Below are positions 27,701 to 38,037 of a stretch of DNA of 64,000 bases, piece by piece. A model generated the notes under the pieces. That model saw only the letters and a program-made list of their open reading frames with translations. It made no database searches and had not been told where the DNA came from. Position 1 is the stretch's first letter; each line of letters begins with the position of its first letter. Location of the stretch: the NCBI GenBank assembly GCA_039619475.1, contig CM077115.1, forward strand, positions 310,014,734 through 310,078,733. The letters run 5' to 3'. This stretch comes from Icerya purchasi. Lineage: Eukaryota > Arthropoda > Insecta > Hemiptera > Monophlebidae. A program made the position numbers and the translations under genes.

Positions 27701-29340
27701 ATCCGTGATATATTTATGCATTCAGGTAATTTAAAAATTTTTTGTTACTTAATAGTAAGTTGTAAATAATTATTTTTCGGATGTCGCGAAAAAAGCGATT
27801 GAATAACAAATGTAAGTGTATTTAAAAACAAACTGTCCAAATGACGAAACGTGGAGTAAAAAAATAAATAAACATGTTGTCGGTATAATAAACCACACCG
27901 ATAACTTTCTGGTTTTATACTACACGTCTTAGGAATATATTACGCAACACTTGCATAAATATCCATAATCTGTAAAAAAAAAAAAAAGATCCCCCCCCCC
28001 TTAATTGTACTGCGTGTCTGTACGGCTTCGTAATGCAACTTTTTATCTGCTGTGTAAAATAATTACATCAATTGGGGGTTTAATATGTTTTGCTATTTGC
28101 AAGAATTTGTTATAATTTCTTAGATAATTTTCGACGATCAAATAATTTAAGATCCCCCCCCCCCTTTTTTTTTAATTATAAAGTTTAGAGGAAACACAAT
28201 TTTTCTGGAGAAATTATTGAACCCGATCGGGGGGGGGTCCTTTTTAAGAGAACAACAGTAAATAAGAAACCATTATTTAGAATAAGAAACAAATAAATAT
28301 ATAAAAACGTTCAAATTATACATACAAATGCGCACGAAAGTTTGTTATTTTTTGTTAGTAAATAATCGTTACTTTGTGTAATTTTCATTAGAAATGACGG
28401 CATTCATCATTTCCTTAAGTTTATAACTTGAAATATTTCGTTTACCATTATTATTCGTTATTAAGATAGACATCTTTTCGAGTTTCAAAAAGTACTTTCC
28501 GCAATGAAAACACGTAACTATTAAAACACAGCTGCGGATATAACGCGATAAGAAAGAAAATAGTGGGATCGTACCATAGCGCAAATTTAAATTGTTCATA
28601 TTACGATTAAGGCTTAGCTCGTTTAAACAGAAAAGATGGCAGATATATAATATGTACAATTTCGATTAACATCAAATTGTTTTAGTGCGAAAACATCGAT
28701 TTTTATTGTGGATGCCGCGCAGTACCTAATTTCTCGCGGGAAATATCTCCACGAACTAATACTTTCATTTAAATATTATACTGTTTAATTTGATCACACG
28801 GTAATGATGTTTTTCATGCGTATGATGGAATCGTTATGTTTAATAATACGCAGAATTTTCCGCGCTCATTTTAAACAGTTATCTGTTACTACGTTACATT
28901 ACAGTGTGAATAAATTTTTCCGACAATAGACAAATCAAAAAAAAATTCTACGTCGTTTATTTAAAAAGTATATATGTGTATGGGTATGTTCCTAATATTG
29001 TCGCGGTAGCCTAGTTTGTGTCACGAAGGTTCTGATCCCAGGCGGAGACGGAAATTATAGAAATTAAACATAATTAAGTGATTGCTAATAGCCACTTGGT
29101 AGGCAGCGGCAAACCACCACGTATACCATGATATGTGCGCGCGGACTGGTGTAATATGGACGGACATACTTGGCATTGCATTTATATCACCGTAACAAGC
29201 GATGAGTTCCAAGTGGAATCTTGCGTGTACACTCACGTTGCATATAAAAATTGCCACGAGCACTACCTACATCTGTACAACTAAAACGTACAAATAGGTA
29301 GAACGGCGTTCGAAATCGAGTGTGCGTGTGTGTGTGTGTA

Positions 29341-29381
<41 letters not shown>

Positions 29382-31568
29382 AAACGGCTGGTCAATGTTG
29401 CTAATGATTTCGAATTTATTTGTCGCAGTAAAACTGACAAAAATAAATATGCTAAAATTTTAAAATGTGTATTTCGTTGCTTCGATTCTGCAGATTCCCT
29501 TTTTAAAGTTTTAAAAAGTAATTTGAATTAATAATTTTTCAAAAATCACTTTATTCTTTATTGTTGTTTTTTAAATAGCGAAAAATAAGCTCGGTTCGTG
29601 TGTACCAAACAATTTTTACCGATTTTTATTTATGAATTTGTCTATATATATTTTTTATTTTTTTATTTTTTTTGCTTTATTTTTAACGAATAAAGCAAAA
29701 ATTGTTATCTTTAAAGTATTTAATAGTTGTATTAAGGTGTTGTTTTTTACCGTTGCGGAAAAAATTTAAAAGTTTAGAAAATCGGGAAAAGCCGAAAAAA
29801 TTTAAGAAAAGATAGTAACCGCGCAGAAACAATTCTCTTAGATTTTTTTTTTTTTTTTTTTTATATTATTTCGGTGTAATTGGAAAATTTTAAATCAGAT
29901 AAATTCTTAGCTTTAGGAAATATTAAATCTTATTTTTCAGTCTGTAGTATATCAAAATCGAGTGTTACTAAAATAAAATCGAATAAAATTCATTAACCAC
30001 CAAGATTTACGTAACAGAAGAGATAGCGTCTTATAATTTTTTGAACTTGATGTGTTAGGAAAAGAGAATAAAATTCATTAACAGGCAGTGATATTCAGTC
30101 GAAATAAAGACTTTTTGCTTAAAATAAAGTTGTGTATATAATCAGCGAATATTTTTGGTTTTTTCGTTTTTATTTAAAATTCTATCGGCAGAAATAATTA
30201 AAGAGAAAAATTATCATTAATTGGTAAGCTAAAAAAAACAATTTTAACAAGATGGCAAATTTGCATTACAGAATTTCTCACTTTTCTATTCGTTGATGAC
30301 CACGTTGTGCCTGAATAATAAGAAGAAAGTTTCGTGATTCGATCTCAATAAATGGAACTTTGGTGTGGCGTTTAGTGTTTCAGCATCATTAAAGTTGCCG
30401 TTACAATCAACCTGTACATTTGCTCTTCGGTATAAGGTCAATCGGTAAAGAGTACTTTTTCTCTGATAACACGTTATTTATATTAATGCGCTAGTGGCAG
30501 TTGAAGTGTACGGTTATTTTCTGCTTTTATATGTAAGAAATGTAAAATTTACAGTCGGAGCGCGATGTATACTTAATATTACTGACTTTATATAACTACG
30601 GTTGATTCGGAACTGTTGCTTAAAACGATACTTCAGCAAAGAAAATACTAATTAGTCATATGATTACATGTATATCGAATGAAACCATATCATCATCCGT
30701 TCTTCTATATCTAATTCAATACCGGATCGTTATTTATACAAGACTACTCCGCTTTACGTAATTATATTAATAAAATATACCTTGCAACGGTACAGCACTC
30801 ATTTATTCTGTCATTGCAAAATGTTACGCTTAAATAGGAAATCGTGTGCGTACACACCTTTAAAAGTTTTCATTTTGTTATAGAAAAACGTCTTTTTCTT
30901 TTTTTTTTTTTGCTTGCATTTATCGTCGCAGCCGTCGTTAGTATTTGAAAGTTTGTGTAAAATAATTGAAACGATTATAGCGTACTTATCTATATAGAGA
31001 GAAAAAATTTAAATTTTGTTCTAAAGCTGTAATCAAAATTTGTCAGCCGTGAGCTTAACAAATTTGTATAATTTCTTTCCTTCGAATTTTGACTAATGTC
31101 TACTTGAATAAACTACGTTGAAACTTTCACGTTGCAGCGAGAATTATCCATTTCAATTTAACGTTGGCAAACTTAAAATTCGCTTTTACTATAGTTCGTG
31201 GCCGATTTATTAATAATTCGACGAGTAGTTCGTGCTTTTTTTTTTTCTTTATCTCGTTTTCAACTTTAGCTTTAATTTTTGTTTTCTCTGTTATTCTAAA
31301 CTTTCTGTGTTCGTTCGAGATTTTCGATCTCTGAATGAAGCGAATCATAATTCCGACAATACTGCATGCTAATCAGTTACACGCCGAATAATGTAATTGC
31401 AAATTTTCTTGATCATTATAGATCGTTAAATTTTTAATATGGATATTTTTCATATACTGTGCGATAAGGTAGAGAGATTTTCCTTTTTTTATTCGCTGTA
31501 TTTTTTATATCTAACATAACAAATTTATGTTGCAGCATCATTTTTTAGTCAAATTACCATCTCTATAA
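12750..31568 (+). CDS. NCLN: nicalin (BOS complex subunit NCLN), 13 exons
   Basis: Exons: 12750-12906, 15236-15423, 15604-15751, 15883-15977, 16088-16171, 17798-18025, 18108-18215, 18350-18484, 19763-19909, 22670-22791, 26147-26245, 27647-27725, 31536-31568. All introns are GT-AG and the phases agree, giving 1623 nt and 540 residues; vertebrate nicalin has about 563. Residues 12-32 form a hydrophobic signal segment. Recognised blocks: [11 protein letters not shown] (214-224), GADSNGSG (229-236), the SGGGK block in exon 6, HLHVSKPP (exon 7), [14 protein letters not shown] (exon 8), VKPAIFDL then a membrane span (about 505-530). Known of the family: an ER-lumenal M28 aminopeptidase-like domain that lost catalytic metal ligands; with NOMO and TMEM147 it forms the BOS part of the multipass translocon. 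Least certain are the exon 3 donor and the 10-codon last exon. An N-terminal methionine at 12750 directly before the signal segment supports the start. Confidence 0.93.
12907..15235 (+). other. nicalin intron 1
   Basis: 2.3 kb, AT-rich. GT at 12907 and AG at 15234-15235 join codon phase 1 to a glycine codon. No TE or RNA gene that I can name. Confidence 0.7.
16172..17797 (+). other. nicalin intron 5
   Basis: 1.6 kb with donor GTAAGT. It contains a GC-richer patch at about 16860-16910, an imperfectly repeated stretch at 17270-17700 that looks like an old degenerate repeat, and (TA)n at about 17720-17745. No coding signal. Confidence 0.65.
18485..19762 (+). other. nicalin intron 8
   Basis: 1.3 kb, AT-rich. 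No recognised element. Confidence 0.7.
19910..22669 (+). other. nicalin intron 9, holds a foldback repeat
   Basis: 2.76 kb, donor GTAAGT. A foldback at about 20360-20680 is the only structured part; nothing else can be named. Confidence 0.7.
20360..20680. repeat. foldback (inverted-repeat) element
   Basis: Two arms of about 130 bp, roughly 20360-20485 and 20525-20665, are reverse complements with modest divergence, around a 40-bp centre. The inner arm parts (CTAACAACACAGAGT against ACTCTGTGTTGTTAG, with AAAAACG and GGGC blocks) pair well, and pairing continues outward through the AT-rich parts. No coding capacity. Probably a MITE or foldback copy; exact ends are not clear. Confidence 0.75.
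23157..23625 (+). pseudogene. mariner transposase, N-terminal fragment
   Basis: 154 open codons. The first half is the paired-type DNA-binding region (two helix-turn-helix units: '[13 protein letters not shown]' and '[20 protein letters not shown]'), with the linker GGRPVE between. Then come '[17 protein letters not shown]' and '[11 protein letters not shown]', the block where an active mariner has the first catalytic D (VTGDE). Here that aspartate is replaced by V and the frame ends soon after, so the catalytic domain is missing. No terminal repeats found next to it. It sits in nicalin intron 10 in the same orientation as the gene. Confidence 0.85.
23669..24005 (-). pseudogene. LINE endonuclease fragment
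   Basis: On the minus strand, 'PETYLK' then 'LKNYKV', '[11 protein letters not shown]', 'QPVAVEI' and 'STIYVPP' follow each other at the spacing of the jockey endonuclease core (ExT, GG/GxxIxV, AVxI, NxYxPP). The clean frame is 23881-23669; the upstream part is read to about 24005. RT is absent. An isolated fragment in intron 10. Confidence 0.7.
25230..25745 (-). pseudogene. LINE relic: endonuclease piece joined to the RT C-terminal piece
   Basis: On the minus strand 25740-25460 reads pieces of a LINE endonuclease ('[14 protein letters not shown]', 'LGVAVKI'). 25440-25230 reads the end of the RT ('[18 protein letters not shown]', then '[11 protein letters not shown]'). The palm domain between them is missing, so a large internal deletion must have occurred. 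A T run on the + strand at about 25771-25792 lies beyond its 5' side and belongs to something else or is a simple repeat. Confidence 0.65.
26246..27646 (+). other. nicalin intron 11
   Basis: 1.4 kb, donor GTAAGA, AT-rich; an A run at about 26612-26630. No element recognised. Confidence 0.7.
29000..29270 (+). repeat. tRNA-derived SINE-like copy
   Basis: TAGCCTAGTTTGTG at about 29007-29020 resembles a polymerase III box A, and GGTTCTGATCCC at 29028-29039 a box B. The two boxes are closer together than in a standard tRNA. The downstream body is not tRNA-like. The right end is uncertain. It cannot form a normal tRNA cloverleaf. Confidence 0.45.
29319..29381 (+). repeat. (TG)n microsatellite
   Basis: Alternating TG with TATG interruptions. 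Confidence 0.9.
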
Positions 31569-33363
31569 AAAAAAAAAAAAAAAAAAAAAAGAAAAAAAAG
31601 CGTATTCCACGGCTAAGTTGTTAACATATTAAACGTGAGCGATATATTTAAGTAAATTTATTAGTTTCACGAAACAAATATTCGTATTTTATTGAAATAT
31701 AAATTTTGAACTCGACAGTAATATTTTTAAACTATAAAAGCAAATTTGTTTATTCATTAAAATATTAACTCGATTGTTAAGAGATTAATTTTTGTTACGC
31801 AGTATGCAAGCAAAACAGATACATTCGGTTTACAGTTTTAGTTTCAAATTGCGTTTTTGCGTATAAGATTTAACATTCTGTATATATGAAATATTGTTAA
31901 TTTATTTTGAAAGCTTCAAATCGTTAAGTTTGATTGTATTATATGCATTGATGTTTAAAAAAAAAATGAATTAAAAAAATCTAAACTATATATTAGATAA
32001 GAATATTTCAAAGTATCGGATAAAAGTATTGATAACTTGCGATGGTATCGAATCAACCTAAAAGTATAAAATGTCAATGATCAAAAAAGTGGAACCATTT
32101 TTTAAATTCGTGACGTTACAAATGGGTTTATTTTTTTTATTACATGTTGGGTAAGCTACAATAATCATTTTGCAATGACGAAGAGGAGCAAAATTATAAA
32201 TCAAAATAGAGTAATTTCTATTAATTTATTGCCCCTGACAACAGTTTAATTTAAAAAAAAAAAACAAAAAAAAAACGTAAAGATTCATTTCATAAAAATG
32301 ATAAACTAAAAGAACACTTAAGTACGACTTGATTAATATTGCACATTTACAGATGTGCGGTAAATTAATAGAAGTTGCGATTATTTTAATGTGTGTTATA
32401 ATTTTAATGCGCTTTTAATACAAAATTTCGATATAGTTTACGGAAAATATATAATAAACTCATTTATGCCGTTACGGATTCAAAAAGTGCCTAAAAGAAT
32501 CTTTTGTTCAACAGACACTCGTGCGAAATATGAAATATAAAACGGCGACTGCCCCTGAGTGGTGCTCAAAATCAGCGCTTTTTAACTGTTATTTAGTAAT
32601 AAATCCGTAGTTTTATCATTGTTATTATTATTAGTATTAGATGTTGTTTTTATCATTTCGTCTTTGCACATGAGTAGAGAATTATTGCTTACTTTTACCA
32701 TTAGTCAAATCTGGTCGATAATTGATAATTTTCTTTTGTTAAAATCGCTTAAATTGTAATTTTGTTTCGGTAAAATTTTAACTGTATTTCGGCGCGCTTT
32801 GTTGGAAATAAATGGGGAATGTTGAAAAAAGAAATAAAAATCCATCGAAATCTTTTCTAATGGAACAATTATAAATTAATTTTGTATTAAGAAAACCGCA
32901 AAGTAGTAAATCTAGAGCATAATATAATTAAGTAATATATATCGACATTTAGTTTCGTCTGTATAACTCTCTTTCGTTGTCTTTTGATCTCATTCATCTT
33001 TTAATCATCATTGAATATTGTCTCCGCGATTCTTCTCTGTGATTGTCAAATGTTAAAAATAAACAATATTAAAAATAACTTATACTTAAGGAACATCCTA
33101 TTATTGTTTAACAATAAATGTTCTACTACGCTCCACACCGATGATGATATATCGCCTAATGGAATTTGTTCACTATTATCGTACAGATGTAAAGTGAGTT
33201 AGCGACGCTAAGACATTGTAAATATTTTATGAAAAAAACTATATATGAAACTATCTAAACATATTTGATTATAGCATGAATTGGCGATGTTGTATAAGTT
33301 TATTTATTTTATTATTCACATCTTGTAGTAGATTTTACCATCTAATCTGTTCGATTATAATAG
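31569..33363. other. 3' UTR of nicalin and intergenic DNA
   Basis: Starts with an A run right after the stop codon. Candidate polyadenylation signals AATAAA occur at 32807-32812 and 33058-33063; which one is used cannot be told from sequence. No other gene seen. Confidence 0.45.
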
Positions 33364-33369
33364 AGTGTT
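33364..33369. repeat. left target-site duplication of the 4.8-kb unit
   Basis: AGTGTT, identical to 38207-38212. Confidence 0.65.
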
Positions 33370-33501
33370 GATGCGAATTCAGTTATCGAGTTAATTAGCA
33401 TTAGGCTTTTTATTTTTTATTATTTTATTATTGTTATTACTATTCGAAATAAAAAAAAAAAAGGAAACAACAAAACAAAAACAAAAATAACCGGAATAGC
33501 G
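33370..33501 (+). repeat. left terminal inverted repeat of the 4.8-kb unit
   Basis: Starts GATGCGAATTCAGTTATCG and ends GGAATAGCG. It matches the reverse complement of 38068-38206 but lacks the extra inner 31-bp terminus present in the right copy. Confidence 0.8.
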
Positions 33502-35210
33502 GCAGTTTCTCCACGCAGGAGATTTCACGAGATCCTCTCTTTCACCATGTGTCGAACGGAAAATACTTAGAAGCACAAAGAAACGCGTATATTAAAACAA
33601 AATAACATGTAAATCCGGATTTGGTGTTTGACTAGTTCGTACGTACGACAAAAAAGAAACAATGACAATATTACACAGTAAATTTATACAAAAAAAAATT
33701 AATTTCGCGGCATACGATGCGACTAGTTAAAACGTTGCACGACTAGAACAAGGCAACGCGACGACTAGATACTATATTTTCTGCTCGACGACGTGAGCTG
33801 CCGGCCAATATATTACGACTTATTGCGACATTGGGACGACAAACACCAGGTCCCAGAACTCCAAAGAAATCAAATTATACTATAAACCTTAGGTTCGGCA
33901 CCCTAATATTAATCAAAACTACGAAAAATTCAGGAAAAACGATATAACTCAATGAAATTCCGATCCGACACGCTCGGATGACTAGATCAGGTCAGGCCAA
34001 GTCTGCGATCTCTCAAGAAAACAATTGAGTCCAAGTCTACGCCTGCAGACTCCCAAAAAGAACAAATTAAATGGCTTAGTGCCGACCCAAATAAAAATAC
34101 GAACCAATTTTAACACCAGGCAATACATCCACCAAAACCAACTTCGTCGGCGATAACGGAGAAGAAAAGAAAAAAAAGACAATAGAGAGGAAATGTACAC
34201 GTGCCGGCCTCCTCAACAAACCCAGAATTAGATCGTGGTCCCGACATAAATTTGGTGCTCCATGCACCCTAACAATAAAGACTACGAGCGATCTCACGCC
34301 CGGGCCCATCCCAAAATATCAAAACACCAAAACACAAAGGCCCTGGTACGCGAGGCCTTGTCCGATACCTTAACGACGCGACGGGCACCACGAAAAACCG
34401 AAAATATGGCCCCAAACACGTACACCACCAGGAAAACTAGGAAAAGGATTAGAAAAACGAAATCGGAATACAGAGTAGGAAATTTAGGAAAAACTGCCGA
34501 ACAAAAACCATCACGATAACTGGTCCCAGAAATGAACCAGCTTTCGTCCTTCCGGAGGCGGCGAAACTTACATGCCTTCCCACGGCGCATGTCACCGAAC
34601 TCGAAAATAAATTATTTATCAAAAAAATATCTATAAAATTTTAAATTAATACCGAGATTACGAATATCGGCACTAAATCGGATCCAACAAAATTCACCAT
34701 GACCTGGTGTACCCCCACTCTCGCTCACATACGCGCAAATATTCCCACACGTCGTCCCTCAAACCGCACATAAATATCTATTGCGAGCGCCAAATCTGGC
34801 GTGAACTCGCGACCAAAATCGCATTATATTGACTACCTTAAATTAATTCCTCGCTGCACTTTTAATTAAATTACAGAAAAAACATAAAAGTATAGCTAAC
34901 CTACGAAGCAGCTTGACAAAAATACATCGAGCAAAGCTCAATCACACAAATAATTTGAAAGACAAAAACGAAAAAAAATAAATGCTACGACATCAACACC
35001 CCGTGTTCTCTTGTGTACATAAAATATGACTATACAATTATCTTTAATTTACATCCCCTGCGCCGCCTATAGCGAACGATTTACGGGACTTACATATAAT
35101 GGTCGACGATGTTTTAAATATTCTCACCCACGCCTCATTTACACCAGAACCAGGTCTAAGGTGGTGGGTGAACTGAGTCTCAAGGATGACAAAGATATAC
35201 AAATCTCAAA
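33502..35210. other. left interior of the 4.8-kb unit, function not recognised
   Basis: GC-richer than the host DNA, with overlapping open frames on both strands (34262-34519 +, 34294-34590 -). None has motifs that I recognise. On the minus strand it follows the possible gag start, so it could be gag/leader or LTR sequence of a retroelement. Confidence 0.4.
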
Positions 35211-35531
35211 TTACGCTAAAATTGACAAATCCGGAGGCGGAAAAGTTTCCGCAGACCAAGCCGAAAATAATTTTAAATAATTATCTATATCCTTATTTTG
35301 TGTTACCTCGATCGCCATGTACTCGTCAAGTTTACCGTAACCCTGTCGCGACGGAAAACCTCGGGTGCCGTTTTGTCCATCTTCCCGGTGCAGACGCACT
35401 TGCGTAGGACTTTGTGGACATACCACGGAAAAAGATGGAAAAAGGTCAACAAGAAACACTGAAGGCATAACTTGGAAAAATTCTGCGGATAACATCGAAA
35501 TAAATGAACTATCCGAGTTCCAATGATTCAC
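35211..35531 (-). pseudogene. possible start of a gag-like ORF after LTR-like leader
   Basis: 106 open codons beginning with a methionine just downstream (minus strand) of the second leader-like repeat. No diagnostic gag motif is visible. The call rests only on position after an LTR/leader-like segment, so it may be non-coding. Confidence 0.25.
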
Positions 35532-35776
35532 ACGTTTTCAGGCGCACTACAGTCGCCGCCAGATGTTAAATAAAATGGTTTTACTTTTAAAGGAATTACT
35601 ACCTCGCACAAGCCGCGTAGGTATTGTGGACATACCACTAGAAGAGATGGAAAAATATAAAAAATTCTAGGAAAACTCTGTGAACAACGTAGTAAAAGAA
35701 CATGACTTTCCGAGTCGCCCTGATTCACACGCTGTAGCCGCCCCCAAAAAACGCCGCCAGATGTTAAATAAAATGG
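35400..35776 (-). repeat. two degenerate tandem copies of leader-like sequence
   Basis: 35400-35578 and 35620-35776 share in the same order GTGGACATACCAC, GATGGAAAAA, TGATTCACACG and a 25-bp block (35554-35578, 35752-35776) starting CGCCGCCAGATG. The offsets are 198-222 bp. On the minus strand each block reads ...TTTAACA then TCTGGCGGCG, like the end of an LTR (ACA) followed by a primer-binding site. That reading is inferred. Confidence 0.6.
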
Positions 35777-36071
35777 GATCACCTTTAGAGGATTTACGAA
35801 TCCTAAGTGCACTGCACCTCGATAGCGATAGGAAAAACAAAATAAATGCAACAATGGCAACCAAACCCATCGGACACGGTCAAACCGTCACAAGACGAGG
35901 CTCGGCGAAGGTAGACTCGCAAGAAATATCACAATATATCGCTACGTCACTGAACGGGATAAAGAGACAAAACGGATCCACTGCACACAGGTTAATCATA
36001 TATAAAAAAAATGCGTATATCAATTCTCCGTGGTACAAATTTAGGAATTTTTTTTAAATTTTAAATTTCTT

Positions 36072-37340
36072 TATGCCGGACGCAAATCGATAATGTTTCT
36101 CGTGACGAAGTTGTCCGGCTTCAAAAGATCACGCAAACAATATGCGTTATTATGTACGCGCCTGACAACCTCGTACGGCCCGATATATAATAATTCCAAT
36201 TTTTCATGCGCTTTTTTGCGCGATTAGAAAGAATGTGATTTTTTATGAAAACATGTTCCCCCTCTTGGAACTCTCGTAAATTATGACGGTCCCGATGTTT
36301 CTCCATACGTTTTTGTCGGACACCTTCCAGTCGCGCTCTGATGGATTCGAGAACGGCCTCACGGTTACTACCCAGTTCGTCTTCGGGAAAAACAATAATT
36401 TCACCAACTACACTTCGCTATCTCTCAAAAATTATTTCATTCGGGATGAACCCCGTAACCAGGCTCAGAATACAATTCAAACACTCCTCAATCCCCGCGA
36501 TGTGCGTCAACCAATCAGTACGCTTCCGAAAATAAAGTCCCCTAATCATTTTACCGATTTCGAAATTCACCCGTTCGATCGGATTATTTTTCGGGCAGTA
36601 GGCCGCGATATGCCGCACCTCTACGCCCTTACTCTCAAAGAATGCATACCAACGCTGACTTGTAAATATGGTCGCTTTATCTGAGACGATCGCGCGCATG
36701 GTCCCAACGGTGCGTATAAAATCACTGACTTTCGATAAAATATTCGCTGTCGTTAATTTTTTTACCGGGTATAATTTTACATATTTAGAAAAAACGTCAT
36801 GCATGACAAAAATCTGATTCATGTTCCTCACAATGGGTAAAGGACCGAAAACATCAACAGTGACGACATCAAGAGGATTGATCGGCGTATAACTGGTCAA
36901 AGGACCAACCGGCGGAGAGTTGTACGGCTTAGTCTTCTTACAAAGTTCACAGTTTAAGGTTATTAACCGTCCATCTCATTCGGGGAAAGTGGCACGTGCG
37001 GGAAACTAGCAAGTAAGTACGCAACTGACCAGGGTGTGCGTATTTAGTGTGCAGGATCCAAATCAATTCCTCAACATGTGCACTCGGAACACACAATCGT
37101 CGTCTCTCTCCTTCAGAACTTCGAAAAAATAGAATGCCATGACGAATCGTATAGAACTTTTTTAACTTTTCAGTATTTTCAAAATCATTTAGTACGCAAC
37201 TCCATGATTTATCAGCCCTCTGGTTTTCGGCAAGATTACAAAATAGTTCACCGAGCGCCTTATTGTTCAATTTTGCAAAATATGCGATCAGGGCAGCATC
37301 TCTGTTTGCCCCGTCTTTTTTCGGATCATGTTTAATAGAT
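36072..37340 (-). pseudogene. gypsy (Ty3)-type integrase, decayed
   Basis: Minus strand. The N-terminal zinc domain is in 37270-36947: HX4H (H-TKYA-H), with its CX2C pair 29 residues later, just past a frameshift near 36950. The catalytic core is in 36900-36418 with D at 36855-36853 (VDVFG), D at about 36681-36679 (VSDKA) and E at about 36576-36574 (NPIERVN): a D, D-about-35-E arrangement. The C-terminal part in 36306-36121 has GEHVFIKNHILSNRAKK, the chromodomain-adjacent 'G..V...NH.LS' motif of gypsy integrases. At least three frame breaks make it non-functional. Neither RT nor RNase H is visible upstream: 37340-37740 is unrecognised. Confidence 0.85.
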
Positions 37341-37619
37341 CATTATCCGGGTTCTTACTGCGGTCGCTATTCTGAGCTTCCTGCCGGCGATGTAAAAACG
37401 ATGGACCCGGGTCAGAAAATTCTCGAACCGGACTGGTACAAGATGCGTCGGGGTCCTCTAGACTTCTCCTGTCATCTTCATCCGACTAACCCAAAATTGG
37501 TTCAGGGTTCCGATAGGTACCCCAAGTCGTCATCACCTTAGATAGATCCCGGCTCCCCATTCTTACAGGCAGGGTAAAATAGATGAACGCAAAATTCCCG
37601 AGCGGAAGATCCCCTTAAA

Positions 37620-37747
37620 TTTGTCCTGGCCGGAATAATTTTACTATTAAGAAGTATTAATATTATTACGAAATTATAGTTAAATGTATGAATGAAAAAA
37701 TAAAAAAAAAACACAAATAAAGATATAATACGGCCAGGACTAAAAAA
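37620..37747. repeat. small inverted repeat around an AT-rich centre
   Basis: TTTGTCCTGGCCGG near 37620 is the near reverse complement of CGGCCAGGACTAAA near 37732. It lies inside the 4.8-kb unit, between the integrase remains and the 26-bp tandem repeat. Confidence 0.5.
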
Positions 37748-37796
37748 GACAATGACGACGAAAAATAATTTTAAGCGGCGGACCTATCTGATACAG

Positions 37797-37978
37797 CTTG
37801 GCTGTCCTCTTCCTGCTTCCCGCTTGGCTGTCCTCTTCCTGCTTCTCGCTTGGCTGTCCTCTTCCTGCTTCTCGCTTGGCTGTCCTCTTCCTGCTTCTCG
37901 CTTGGCTGTCCTCTTCCTGCTTCTCGCTTGGCTGTCCTCTTCCTGCTTCCCGCTTGGCTGTTCTCTTTCCGCTTTCCG
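37797..37978 (+). repeat. 26-bp tandem repeat, seven copies
   Basis: Unit CTTGGCTGTCCTCTTCCTGC plus TTCTCG. The first six copies are almost perfect (TTCCCG in copies 1 and 6) and the seventh is diverged. Because 26 is not a multiple of 3, the array cycles through reading frames, and it is free of stops in several frames on both strands. That explains the long leucine/serine-rich and lysine/arginine/glutamate-rich frames seen here, which are not evidence for a gene. Confidence 0.95.
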
Positions 37979-38037
37979 ATTACCCCTCGGACCAGGTCAC
38001 GCTTTCGCAATTCTGTCCCTCAGTTCGGGCCGCCATT

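Larger units (their letters stand above)
27726..31535 (+). other. nicalin intron 12
   Basis: 3.8 kb. It contains C and G homopolymer runs (27990-28240), a SINE-like copy (about 29000-29270) and a (TG)n tract (29319-29381). Its position as an intron depends on the short terminal exon at 31536 being right. Confidence 0.6.

Noticed and set aside
29322..29531. Cysteine/valine repeat ORF
   Set aside because: It is a translation of the (TG)n microsatellite.
29668..29701. Hairpin TTTTTGCTTTATT / AATAAAGCAAAAA
   Set aside because: A short AT-rich palindrome inside an intron; expected by chance at this composition and not a bacterial-type terminator.
34262..34590. Overlapping open frames on both strands in the 4.8-kb unit
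   Set aside because: Both strands are open because the region is GC-richer; neither frame has a motif. Not called as genes.
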